A DNA stretch of 54,981 nucleotides, taken from Candidatus Wolfebacteria bacterium RIFOXYD12_FULL_48_21 (GTDB taxonomy: Bacteria; Patescibacteriota; Minisyncoccia; UBA6257; UBA9933). This document shows positions 38,772 to 48,714 of the stretch, in pieces. The translations under genes were made by a program, and so were the position numbers. Position 1 is the stretch's first letter; each line of letters opens with the position of its first letter. Location: positions 1 through 54,981 of the forward strand of contig MGIW01000005.1 in NCBI GenBank assembly GCA_001793945.1, in the 5' to 3' direction. The notes beneath the pieces are model-generated. The model searched no databases and was not told the DNA's origin. It was given only the letters and a program-made list of their open reading frames with translations.

Positions 38772-40211
38772 ATGTACAAACCGACCATCGGACTGGAGAT
38801 CCACTGTGAACTGAAGACAAAGACCAAGATGTTCTGCGGATGCGCGAACGACCCTGAGGAGCGACATCCAAATGTGAACATTTGCCCTATATGCACCGGT
38901 CACCCGGGCTGTTTGCCGACCATCAACAAGGAGGCGGTCCGCAAGGTGATCAAACTGGGTATGGCGCTGGGGGCTGATATCCCCACGGTATCGAAGTTCG
39001 ACCGAAAGAACTATTTCTACCCCGACCTGCCGAAAGCGTATCAAATATCGCAATACGACCAGCCATTGGTAAACGGAGGTGTGCTCAAGGGCATACGGTT
39101 GGAGCGCGTACATTTGGAAGAAGACACTGCGCGCATTGCGCACTCGAGCCAGCTCGCGGATTATCCGAAGGGTGAAAAGCCGGCGAGTTTGATCGACTAC
39201 AACCGATCGAGTATGCCGCTTATGGAGTTGGTCACTAAGCCGGATGTGACCAGCGGCGAGCAGGCGGTGGCTTTTGCAAAGGAATTGCAATTGATCCTGC
39301 GGTATTTGGATATATCGTCTGCCGACATGGAAAAGGGGCAGATGCGCGTAGAGGCGAATATTTCCGTGAGCAAGGACGAAATATTGGGAACGAAGGTGGA
39401 AGTAAAAAACCTGAACTCGTTCCGCGCGGTAAGCGACTCGATCGATTTTGAGATCAAGCGACAGATTGAACTGCTCGAAAAAGGAGAAAAGGTGGTGCAA
39501 TCGACGCGCGGCTGGGACGAAAAGAAAAAAGAAACGGTATTGCAACGGTTAAAGGAAGAAGCGCATGATTATAGGTATTTTCCGGAGCCCGATCTTCCGC
39601 CGCTCGACTTGGCGCATTTTGACATGGACGGCATCAGAGATGAGATCATCGAATTGCCACAGCAGAAGCGCGAGCGCTTTATGGCAGAATATGGGTTGAA
39701 CGAAGAGCAGGCGAATATTCTCGCGGATAGTATGGAAAGTGCGGATTGGTTCGAGCATGCAGTGAGCGAAGCGAAGGCTTTAAACGAAACCATAAACACG
39801 CAGGCGATCTACAACTATTTCATAAGCGACCTGCGGGGTCTTATGAAAGAAGCAGGTGTAGGGCTGGATGCGATCAAAGTGGATCCGTTCCATTTTGCAA
39901 AGATCATCGCGTTTGTCACAGAGGGCAAGTTGAACAGTAGATTGGCAAAAGATATCTTAAAGGAAATGTTCGACACCGGTTCGGATCCGGAAGAGATCAT
40001 GAAGGCGAAAGGGCTCGACGAAGCACTGTCGGCAGAAGCGATTCAAACTGCGATCGAAGAGATCATTGCGGAAAATCCGAAAGCGCTGGAAGACTACAAA
40101 AAAGGGCAGGTAAATGTTCTGCAGTTTTTAGTCGGAAAGGTCATGGGCAAATTGAAAGGCCGGGCCAATCCGGCGGAGCTGATCGAATTGTTCAAAAAGA
40201 TATTGGGGTAA
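38772..40211 (+). CDS. gatB: Asp/Glu-tRNA(Asn/Gln) amidotransferase subunit B
   Basis: IGLEIHCELKTKTKMFCGC; NICPICTGHPGCLPTIN; MPLMELVTKPD. Confidence 0.97.
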   Translation: MYKPTIGLEIHCELKTKTKMFCGCANDPEERHPNVNICPICTGHPGCLPTINKEAVRKVIKLGMALGADIPTVSKFDRKNYFYPDLPKAYQISQYDQPLVNGGVLKGIRLERVHLEEDTARIAHSSQLADYPKGEKPASLIDYNRSSMPLMELVTKPDVTSGEQAVAFAKELQLILRYLDISSADMEKGQMRVEANISVSKDEILGTKVEVKNLNSFRAVSDSIDFEIKRQIELLEKGEKVVQSTRGWDEKKKETVLQRLKEEAHDYRYFPEPDLPPLDLAHFDMDGIRDEIIELPQQKRERFMAEYGLNEEQANILADSMESADWFEHAVSEAKALNETINTQAIYNYFISDLRGLMKEAGVGLDAIKVDPFHFAKIIAFVTEGKLNSRLAKDILKEMFDTGSDPEEIMKAKGLDEALSAEAIQTAIEEIIAENPKALEDYKKGQVNVLQFLVGKVMGKLKGRANPAELIELFKKILG

Positions 40212-40267
40212 CGAAAAGGAAAAGTGCACGCATGCATAAAAAAGACGCCGAGTTATCGGCGTCTTTT

Positions 40268-41179
40268 TTATGCATCAAGAAATTGTTCAACGAGTTGCAT
40301 TGCTTCGGTTTCATCGGCGACCCAGTAGATGTGCTTGTCGCGTTTGAACCATGTCATTTGTCGCTTGGCATAGCGGATGCTCTCGATGACAAGTTTTTTA
40401 ATCATCGCATCTTTTGCAATGAGTCCGCGCAGGTGTCTGCTGACCCAGCGATATTCAAGACCGAGATCGTCAAGACGATTCCAGCTGACGCCTTGTGCGT
40501 GTAGTCGGGTAACTTCTGCGAACATGCCAGCCTTGATGCGTTTGCGCAGTCGCGTCGTAATGAGTTGGTTCAATGTTTCGCTCGGGCGTGCGATGCCGAT
40601 CGCGAGCGTATCGTACGGTGATGATGTTGCAAGGGGAGGAACGGGGGAGCCGGTTGCGAGCACGATCTCGAGTGCGCGAATCAACCGACGACGATTGTGT
40701 CGGTCGATGATTTGACTGCGCTGCGGATCGAGTTGCGTGAGTTGTTTAAAAAGTGATTCCGTGGATTCGCGTTCGAGTTTTTTTCGGAGCGTCGGCTGTG
40801 GCGGCACCGCGGGAATGATCTGGTCGTGGACGACCGCATCGATGTAGAGTCCCGTGCCACCGCACAAGATCGGAATGGAGTTGCGTTTTATGATGTCGCG
40901 AATGGCGCGCTTTGCGAGGCGTTGATAGCGGGTAACAGTAAAGGTGCGCTTGGGTGATGCGACATCAAGCAAGTGATGCCGCACGCCGCGCATTTCTTTT
41001 TTGGTTATTTTGCCGGAGCCGATATCAAGACCCGTGTAGACCTGTCGTGAATCGGCAGAAATAACCTCGGCGCCAATCGCAAGCTTGCGCTGTTTGATGG
41101 CGCGTGCAATCGCAACGGCAAGGTCTGACTTGCCCGACGAGGTCGGCCCCAATATCACAATTAATTTTGGTTTATTCAT
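40268..41179 (-). CDS. miaA: tRNA dimethylallyltransferase
   Basis: VILGPTSSGKSDLAVAIA, ISADSRQVYTGLDIGSGK, PILCGGTGLYIDA. Confidence 0.96.
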   Translation of the reverse strand: MNKPKLIVILGPTSSGKSDLAVAIARAIKQRKLAIGAEVISADSRQVYTGLDIGSGKITKKEMRGVRHHLLDVASPKRTFTVTRYQRLAKRAIRDIIKRNSIPILCGGTGLYIDAVVHDQIIPAVPPQPTLRKKLERESTESLFKQLTQLDPQRSQIIDRHNRRRLIRALEIVLATGSPVPPLATSSPYDTLAIGIARPSETLNQLITTRLRKRIKAGMFAEVTRLHAQGVSWNRLDDLGLEYRWVSRHLRGLIAKDAMIKKLVIESIRYAKRQMTWFKRDKHIYWVADETEAMQLVEQFLDA

Positions 41180-41231
41180 TGCCGGATGTAGCATGAAGCA
41201 AGTTGCATGTAGCAAGGCGCATGTAGTATGT

Positions 41232-41306
41232 TGTGTCATTCCTGCGAAAGCAGGAATCTTCGTCTACCTACACGAGATCCCGGATCAAGTCCGGGATGAC
41301 TTGCTC
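41232..41306. repeat. Interspersed repeats
   Basis: GTCATTCCTGCGAAAGCAGGAATC; GATCCCGGATCAAGTCCGGGATGAC. Confidence 0.85.
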
Positions 41307-41819
41307 CGCAAGTCACTTATCCACAATTCCATTTGCGCTTACTATAAAGGCACTATATAATAGAAGTATAAAACTTCATAGAGGAAAAAGGGAAGAGGTT
41401 TCACTTGCAGGAGGTATAACGGCGACTTCTGAATGCATCGTTAGTCGTTATTTATATAATGTTTCACATGGATTGATCACCCGTGTCGCTGCGTTATCAG
41501 CTCTTTCAACCTACTTGCCCTACAACAACATAATCGTTAGTCTCACTTCTCTAATTTCTCTTTTTCCTTCCCATCCGTCCTCTCTGACAGTTTTATGTAA
41601 ATAGTGCAGACCATGGAGAACACTTGCCCATGTGACGCACACACCTGGTCGTCCGCCTCTGGCAGATGACAAGCACCTTCGTTTTATAAACCGATTCGTT
41701 CGGTTCACGATAACCCCATCTTCGGATGAGGGTTTTCTTTTTATTCCTGTCATCCTGAACTTGTTTCAGGATCTTATGTGAGAACAGCGAGATTCCGAAA
41801 CAAGTTCGGAATGACAACG

Positions 41820-42584
41820 CTAAGCAATCTTCTTCAAAAAACTATTTCGGTGTAACGGCGTGCGTCCATTTTTTCTGATCGCCGCGATATGCTTTTTTGT
41901 TCCATATCCCGCGTGCCGGTCAAATCCATACACGGGATATTTTTTATGCGCGCGTCGCATGAGCGCGTCGCGATGTTCCTTTGCGATGATTGAAGCAAAC
42001 GAGATGGCGGGAATTGTTTCATCGCCTTTGATGATAGTGGAAATGTTTAGGTCGGTGTATGCGCCGCTGACCGGATTATAAAATCGTGCGGAGTAATTGC
42101 GCTTCGTATTGTTTTTCAAATTTAAAATTTCAAATTTCAAATTGTGCTTTACAAAAAGTCCTCCATCTAAAAATACATCGATGCGTGCGGAGGCGGGGAG
42201 CGCGGTAAGCAGTTTTTCGAGTGCGCGGGTCGCCGCGCGGTTTGCGGCTTGGGTCACATTGATGCGATCGATCACGCGCGGAGTTACGGCCGCGACCGCA
42301 TGGTGGATGCGCGGGTCCGCTTTGATCGCCGTTGCCCATGTGTTGCGTTGCGAAGCGGAAAGTTTTTTCGAATCTCGTAGCACGAGGCCGCGGGTGAGCG
42401 GCTTTGTGCAAGACCCTGATCCGTCAGCTGACGGACGAGGGCGAAGTGGAATATGTTTAGCGATGGAGGCGGGACGCAGCCCCCGCGGAACGGCAACGGC
42501 GCATACGACAACCGGGCCGGCAAGCGGTCCGCGCCCGACCTCGTCGATGCCAATGATATATGAAATTGGGTTGCGGCTACTCAT
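41820..42584 (-). CDS. rnhB: Ribonuclease HII with repeat-derived insertion
   Basis: YIIGIDEVGRGPLAGPVVVCAVAVP, LRDSKKLSASQR; RPSADGSGS insertion. Confidence 0.93.
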   Translation of the reverse strand: MSSRNPISYIIGIDEVGRGPLAGPVVVCAVAVPRGLRPASIAKHIPLRPRPSADGSGSCTKPLTRGLVLRDSKKLSASQRNTWATAIKADPRIHHAVAAVTPRVIDRINVTQAANRAATRALEKLLTALPASARIDVFLDGGLFVKHNLKFEILNLKNNTKRNYSARFYNPVSGAYTDLNISTIIKGDETIPAISFASIIAKEHRDALMRRAHKKYPVYGFDRHAGYGTKKHIAAIRKNGRTPLHRNSFLKKIA

Positions 42585-42671
42585 TACCAATAGCATACGG
42601 AATTGCATGGCGCATAACAACGGGCGGGCGATTCGACGGAGCCTTCTCTTAGATAATGAAGTATGGATATG

Positions 42672-42775
42672 TCATCCCGAGTGTAGTGAAACGGAGCCGA
42701 GGGATCTGTAGTAAAAACACTGCAGATTCCTCGACTACTCCGCCTGCTGTCGGATACGCTCGGAATGACAATAGT
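42672..42775. repeat. Interspersed repeats
   Basis: GTCATCCCGAGTGTAGTGAAACGGAGCCGAGGGATCTG... Confidence 0.8.
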
Positions 42776-42864
42776 CAGGTTTACGGCAAGACAAGAGAGT
42801 TTTGTAATTCAAAGTATCTGAGTATAAATATGTCCATTTGAAAGCCCCCTGTGTTGGTGTTACA

Positions 42865-45042
42865 ATGAAGCCAATGGCGAAAAAGAAGATGAAAAAGGGC
42901 GTTGTGGAAGAAAAAGGGGAACCGAAAAGGAGAGGCAGAAAACCGAAGGATGCTTCGGCCTATGAAGAAGATGGCGGGTCGTTGCTCGATCTGCAATTGC
43001 ACCCGGAAACCAAAAAGAGCATTTGGGCAATCGTCTCGTTTGGCGTTGCGGCTATTTTGTTGTTGGCGAGTTTTCAAAACGCAGGGCCGGCGGGCAATGT
43101 GCTCTATGGCGTTTTTCAAAGTCTGTTCGGCTGGGGATACTATTTGCTGCCATTGGTGCTTGTGGTGATCGGCGGCGTATTTTTGACATCGGAGCGCAGG
43201 AAGATATATGGCATAACATTTTTTGGCGCCGGGCTGTTCGTATTGTCGGGATTGGGATTGATCGATGTGCTGTCGTCGGACAAAGGTGGCTTTGTGGGCA
43301 AGATGGTTGGCTCATTGGAGTTGCTGTTCGGGTACGCGGCTTCTATCTTGGTCATTATGTTGCTGTTGGTAATTTCATTTTTGATCACACTGAATCTGCC
43401 GATCCGGATCAAGCGCGAGGGTAAGGAATGGGTGCTTGAAGAAGCCGAGGAAGAGGAAGGAATAGAAGAAGAGACCGACGCGCTGAAAAATTCCATAAAA
43501 AAGGCGGAGGAAAAGAAAGAGGAAGAAGCCGAGGAAGAAACGGATGTCGCGGTCGAACCGACGATCAAGGAAAAGATAGCCGCCGCCGTGGCCGGCAAGT
43601 TGAAAAAAGGCGAGACATTCAGCACACAGGATGACAAGGACTATGTGTTTCCGCCGATCGATCTGTTGCGATCGTCCGTGGAAAAGCCACAGGCAGGAGA
43701 TTTGCGCGCCAATGCAAATATCATCAAGCGTACGCTGGAGAGTTTTGGCATTATGGTGGAAATGGGGGAGATAAATGTGGGTCCTAAGGTAACGCGCTTC
43801 ACGCTGAAGCCAGCCGAGGGGGTTAAACTGTCGCGCATTACCGCGTTGAATCAAGATCTTGCGCTTGCCCTTGCCGCGCATCCGATTCGCATCGAAGCGC
43901 CTATTCCCGGTAAATCGCTGGTGGGTATCGAAGTGCCAAACAAAGCCGCCGCAGTGGTTCGTTTGGGTAGTCTTATCAATTATCCGGAATTCGCCGAAAG
44001 TGGCCAGTTGAGTTTTGCGGTCGGCCGCGATGTAACGGGTGAGCCGATGTTTGCCAATATCGCAAAGATGCCGCACTTGCTCGTGGCGGGAAGTACCGGA
44101 TCGGGAAAGTCGGTAACGATCCACTCGATCATTCTGTCATTGTTGTATAAAAATTCTCCCAAGACGCTTCGCATGATCATGGTAGATCCGAAGCGGGTTG
44201 AACTTTCGGTTTATTCGGGCATTCCGCATTTGATCGCACCAGTGGTGACCCAGTCGAAGAAATCGATGGGCGTGTTCCGCTGGGCATTGAACGAAATGGA
44301 TCGGCGGTACGAAATATTCGAAAGAGCGGGATCGCGTGACCTCGCAAGCTACAATAAGAAAAACCCGGGCGAAGTATTGCCGTATATTGTGATCATTGTG
44401 GACGAACTCGCGGATCTTATGAGTACCTATGGCAAGGAAGTGGAAGGTTCCATTGTGCGTTTGGCACAAATGGCGCGCGCGACGGGCATTCATTTGATAT
44501 TGTCTACACAGCGTCCGTCCGTGGAAGTCGTTACCGGGTTGATCAAGGCGAACATACCGGCGCGTATCGCGTTGCAGGTGGCGAGCCAAATAGACTCGCG
44601 CACTATTTTGGACATGTCCGGCGCGGAAAAATTGCTCGGCGGCGGAGATATGCTGGTTGCCGCAGGAGATAAGCCAAAGCGCATTCAAGGCGCATTTGTA
44701 TCGGAAGAAGAAATTCAAAAAGTGGCCCAATATATCCGCGATCAAAACAAGGATATCGGGGGCGAAGAAATATCATTTGATGCAAAACCGGCATCAAGTG
44801 AACAAGCCGGAGAAGGCATGTTCGATGCATTTTCAGGGAATGACAGTGAGGATGAATTGCTCGAACAGGCAATCGAGGTAGTGGTACAGGCGGAAAAGGC
44901 ATCGGCATCGCTGCTGCAGCGCAGGTTGAAGGTGGGGTATGCCCGTGCGGCGCGCCTGCTTGATATTATGGAAGAAAAAGGGATTGTTGGCCCGTCGAAG
45001 GGCGCAAATCCTCGGGAAGTATATATAAAGCAAGGAGAATGA
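42865..45042 (+). CDS. ftsK: FtsK/SpoIIIE DNA translocase
   Basis: LLVAGSTGSGKSVTIHSIILSLL, MVDPKRVELSVYSGIPHL, RATGIHLILSTQRPSVEVVTG, C-terminal gamma winged helix. Confidence 0.96.
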   Translation: MKPMAKKKMKKGVVEEKGEPKRRGRKPKDASAYEEDGGSLLDLQLHPETKKSIWAIVSFGVAAILLLASFQNAGPAGNVLYGVFQSLFGWGYYLLPLVLVVIGGVFLTSERRKIYGITFFGAGLFVLSGLGLIDVLSSDKGGFVGKMVGSLELLFGYAASILVIMLLLVISFLITLNLPIRIKREGKEWVLEEAEEEEGIEEETDALKNSIKKAEEKKEEEAEEETDVAVEPTIKEKIAAAVAGKLKKGETFSTQDDKDYVFPPIDLLRSSVEKPQAGDLRANANIIKRTLESFGIMVEMGEINVGPKVTRFTLKPAEGVKLSRITALNQDLALALAAHPIRIEAPIPGKSLVGIEVPNKAAAVVRLGSLINYPEFAESGQLSFAVGRDVTGEPMFANIAKMPHLLVAGSTGSGKSVTIHSIILSLLYKNSPKTLRMIMVDPKRVELSVYSGIPHLIAPVVTQSKKSMGVFRWALNEMDRRYEIFERAGSRDLASYNKKNPGEVLPYIVIIVDELADLMSTYGKEVEGSIVRLAQMARATGIHLILSTQRPSVEVVTGLIKANIPARIALQVASQIDSRTILDMSGAEKLLGGGDMLVAAGDKPKRIQGAFVSEEEIQKVAQYIRDQNKDIGGEEISFDAKPASSEQAGEGMFDAFSGNDSEDELLEQAIEVVVQAEKASASLLQRRLKVGYARAARLLDIMEEKGIVGPSKGANPREVYIKQGE

Positions 45043-45044
45043 TC

Positions 45045-45677
45045 ATGGAAGAACGAACAACGATAAATGAAATATTGGAGGAAGCAATGCGCGAGAAAAA
45101 AATGTCCATTGCGCGCTTGGCGGAACTGACGGATATTCCCGAGCGATATGTAACGCTCTTGGTGGAAGGAGGCCAGCAGGGACTTCCGCCTGCCCCGTAT
45201 GTGCGCGGCTATTTGATCCGCATGGCAACGGCGCTCGGACTTGATGGGCAACAGATCTGGCAGGCGTACATGAAGCAGCAGGAACCGAAAACATCGGGCG
45301 AAGGTGATACGCTTCCTATAAATCGATTTGCGTTCAAGCGTATGAACAAAAAAGGTATTGGCTTGATCGTGCTGGCGATAGTGGTCGTGCTGGTGGCGGG
45401 ATTTTGGATAAAGACAGTCGCCGGCAGAGAGGGGATCGATGTTAAAAATCCGGCGGAAGATAGCGTGGTGGTGTATGACCCGGCCATCGACCTGCGGGGA
45501 AAGGTAAACCCGGGGGAGCGGCTCACGATAAACAACGAAGATATTGCAATAGATCGAAACGGTTATTTCGAAAAGAACTTTTCGCTTGAACCGGGGATAA
45601 ATACCATTGAGTTTAAGGTAAAGCGGTTGCTCGGAAAGGAGGAGACAGTTGTTAAGCAGATTATCTATCCACAATAA
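45045..45677 (+). CDS. RodZ-like HTH membrane protein
   Basis: N-terminal Xre-like HTH, single TM, C-terminal Ig-like domain. Confidence 0.75.
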   Translation: MEERTTINEILEEAMREKKMSIARLAELTDIPERYVTLLVEGGQQGLPPAPYVRGYLIRMATALGLDGQQIWQAYMKQQEPKTSGEGDTLPINRFAFKRMNKKGIGLIVLAIVVVLVAGFWIKTVAGREGIDVKNPAEDSVVVYDPAIDLRGKVNPGERLTINNEDIAIDRNGYFEKNFSLEPGINTIEFKVKRLLGKEETVVKQIIYPQ

Positions 45678-45759
45678 AAATAGAGATACGAGGTTTGATA
45701 TATGAGATAAGGGGGGTAATAACCTCATCTCACATCTCACATCTCTTGTCTCACAACAC

Positions 45760-46815
45760 ATGGCAACAAAAAAAACAAAACAAACCGAGGGTGAAGTGAA
45801 GGACATGGACCAGTTGCTCGAATCAATGCAAAGCAAGTTTGGCGACGGCGCCATTATGAAGCTGAACGATATTAAGCGCGTGCATGTTGATGTGATTCCA
45901 TCGGGTTCGTTTTCGTTGGACATCGCATTGGGTGTAGGCGGGTATCCGAAAGGACGCATCGTCGAGATCTACGGTCCGGAAAGTTCGGGCAAGACGACCT
46001 TGGCACTGCACGCGATAGCCGAGGCGCAGAAAAAGGGTGGCAGAGCCGCATTCATCGATGCCGAGCACGCGCTTGACCCGGATTACGCAGGGAAGTTGGG
46101 CGTAAAGGTAAACGATCTGCTCATATCTCAACCGGACAGCGGCGAAGAAGCGTTGAACATCTTGGAAAGTTTGGTTAGCTCAGGCATTCTCGATATCATC
46201 GTCGTGGATTCTGTCGCAGCGCTTACGCCACGCGCCGAAATAGAAGGCGAAATGGGTGCGCAGTTCATGGGCCTGCAGGCCCGCTTGATGGGGCAAGCGC
46301 TCCGCAAGTTGGTCGCATTGGCTGACCGCAAAAAAGTGCTTATCATATTCATTAACCAGATCCGTGAAAAGATCGGTGTGATGTTCGGCAGTCCGGAAAC
46401 CACGCCGGGCGGGCGTGCGTTAAAGTTCTATTCGTCGGTCCGGCTTGATATTCGCCGCAATGCGCAGATCAAGAAAGGCGAAGATGTAATAGGAAACCGC
46501 GTTACGGTAAAGGTGGTCAAGAACAAGGTTGCTCCTCCGTTCAAGGCGACCGAGTTTGACATCATGTACGGCGAAGGCATTTCCTATGAAGGAGACATTT
46601 TGACTATGGGGTTGAAGCTCGGCACCATAGGGAAAAATGGCAACACCTACAGCTTTGAGGGCGAAAAGCTTGGCGTAGGCGTGGAAGCCGCCCGCGAAGC
46701 GCTGAAGGCAAACAAGAAAATGACCGAGGCGATCCGCAAAGCGACCAACGCCGCCATCGCACAGGCGATGAAAGATAAGGATAAGGAATCGAACGAGACA
46801 AAAAGCAAAGAATAA
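45760..46815 (+). CDS. recA: Recombinase RecA
   Basis: [63 protein letters not shown]. Confidence 0.98.
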   Translation: MATKKTKQTEGEVKDMDQLLESMQSKFGDGAIMKLNDIKRVHVDVIPSGSFSLDIALGVGGYPKGRIVEIYGPESSGKTTLALHAIAEAQKKGGRAAFIDAEHALDPDYAGKLGVKVNDLLISQPDSGEEALNILESLVSSGILDIIVVDSVAALTPRAEIEGEMGAQFMGLQARLMGQALRKLVALADRKKVLIIFINQIREKIGVMFGSPETTPGGRALKFYSSVRLDIRRNAQIKKGEDVIGNRVTVKVVKNKVAPPFKATEFDIMYGEGISYEGDILTMGLKLGTIGKNGNTYSFEGEKLGVGVEAAREALKANKKMTEAIRKATNAAIAQAMKDKDKESNETKSKE

Positions 46816-46879
46816 ACATAAAAACATCCGTCCGCCAACTGGCGGACGGATGTTTTTATGTTCGCATTGGCATATTGCA

Positions 46880-47115
46880 TTCTCGTATTGTCATTCCCGT
46901 GAAAACGGGAATCCAGCATTTTTGCGTTGTCATTCCGAGCCTGTCGAGGAATCTGCAGTAAAACAGATCCCTGCTCCACCGCTAAAGCTATGGCGGCACG
47001 CGGTCGGTTTCACTTTGCTTCGCTGCGTTGCACTCGGGATGACAACCTTCTCGCATTGTAATTTTTCTCGCATTGTCATTCCCGCGCAGGCGGGGATCCA
47101 GTACTGGGTCATTCC
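46880..47115. repeat. Cluster of interspersed palindromic repeats
   Basis: GTCATTCCCGTGAAAACGGGAATCCAG; GTCATTCCCGCGCAGGCGGGGATCCAG. Confidence 0.85.
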
Positions 47116-47154
47116 AGCCTCCGAGCATAAACCCAGTTCTACCAAAGAACGCAC

Positions 47155-47194
47155 TTTGGTGTCCAAGTTGACGATCGTCAATTTGGACACCAAA
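47155..47194. repeat. 40-bp near-perfect palindrome
   Basis: TTTGGTGTCCAAGTTGACGATCGTCAATTTGGACACCAAA. Confidence 0.9.
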
Positions 47195-47272
47195 TGGGTG
47201 TGGGGTGGTGCAACTCAAGGTTGAATTCAAGCTTTTATTGTCGTAAATCGTCGTTCGCGGTATCATTGCACT

Positions 47273-48673
47273 ATGAAGTTCATCGCCGATCTGCACATGC
47301 ATTCCAAATACAGCCGGGCTACCAGTAAAAACATGATACTGGAAGAAATAGACCGAGTGGCGGGCGAAAAGGGTATTACGGTCATCGGCACGGGCGATTG
47401 CACGCACCCCAAATGGTTCAAGGAGCTGACGGAAAAGCTGGAGCAGGCCGAGCCAGGTCTGTTTAAATTGAAAAAGAAACACAAAAGACCGATGTTGTGG
47501 GAAACATTGGCTGATACACGGTTTATTATTTCCGGTGAAATATCGAGCATTTATTCGCGGGGAGGAAAAGTGAGGCGCGTACATAACATCATTTTGTTGC
47601 CATCGCTCGAAAGCGCGAAGCGGTTGAATGTTCTATTAGGCAAGCGGGGCAATATCGTGTCCGACGGTCGACCGATACTGGGTATTGATTCAGAAGAATT
47701 GGCAAAGATCATATTCGACATTGAACCGACTGCGATGATCATACCGGCACATTTGTGGACACCGTGGTTTGGCGTGCTTGGATCGGCATCGGGGTTTGAT
47801 TCGCTCGAGGAATGTTACGGTGCATATGCGGATCGTATCATCGCAGTAGAAACGGGCCTGTCGAGCGATCCGGCAATGAACTGGCGGTTGTCCAAGCTTG
47901 ATGGTGTGGCTATGCTGTCTAACTCGGATTCGCATAGCCCGCAAAAGATAGGCCGCGAAGCGACCATGTTTGATACGGAGCTGTCGTATGAGGGGATAAG
48001 GAACGCAATTAAGAATAGCAGTCCCCGGAATATATCACGGAGAGTTGTCATTCCGGCGGAGGCCGGAATCCAGAGTCTTACTGGTCGAACGACGCATAAA
48101 GAGCTGGACCCCGGTCCCCGATCAAGCCGAGGACAGGCCCTCACCCGCCGGGGTGACACTCAAAAAATTCAAAATAATTGCATCATCGCAACCCTCGAAT
48201 TTTTCCCCGAAGAAGGAAAATACTTTCATGATGGCCATCGCACCTGCGGTATGTCGATGACACCAAAGGAAACGAAAAAGAACAAAGGCATGTGTCCGGT
48301 ATGTGGCAAGCCGGTCACGGTCGGCGTATTAAATCGGGTGGATGCACTTGCCGATACCAAAACTACCGTTACGAGTAAGGGGAATATGCGCACGCAAGGA
48401 GATAGAGTGCCGTTTTATAGCATCATCCAGCTGAATGAGATCATTGCCGATGCATTAAGTGTGGGAGTAAAAACAAAAAAGGTGCAAGCGGCATACGAGC
48501 GGTTGCTCAAAGGCTGTGGCACCGAAATAGACATATTGATGAATGCACCGAAACGCGAATTGCTTGCGCATGCGGACGAACGCATTGTGCGTGGCATTAT
48601 GAATATGCGAGCGGGGGAGGTCGCCGTCATCCCCGGTTATGACGGGGAATATGGTAAGATACATATAAGTTGA
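47273..48673 (+). CDS. PHP-domain endonuclease, EndoQ-like, with repeat-derived insertion
   Basis: FIADLHMHSKYSRATSKNM; HRTCGMSMTPKETKKNKGMCPVCGKPVTVGVLNRVDALAD. Confidence 0.8.
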   Translation: MKFIADLHMHSKYSRATSKNMILEEIDRVAGEKGITVIGTGDCTHPKWFKELTEKLEQAEPGLFKLKKKHKRPMLWETLADTRFIISGEISSIYSRGGKVRRVHNIILLPSLESAKRLNVLLGKRGNIVSDGRPILGIDSEELAKIIFDIEPTAMIIPAHLWTPWFGVLGSASGFDSLEECYGAYADRIIAVETGLSSDPAMNWRLSKLDGVAMLSNSDSHSPQKIGREATMFDTELSYEGIRNAIKNSSPRNISRRVVIPAEAGIQSLTGRTTHKELDPGPRSSRGQALTRRGDTQKIQNNCIIATLEFFPEEGKYFHDGHRTCGMSMTPKETKKNKGMCPVCGKPVTVGVLNRVDALADTKTTVTSKGNMRTQGDRVPFYSIIQLNEIIADALSVGVKTKKVQAAYERLLKGCGTEIDILMNAPKRELLAHADERIVRGIMNMRAGEVAVIPGYDGEYGKIHIS

Positions 48674-48714
48674 AATTTAAAATTAGAAATTTGAAGTAAA
48701 TATCAAAATAAATA

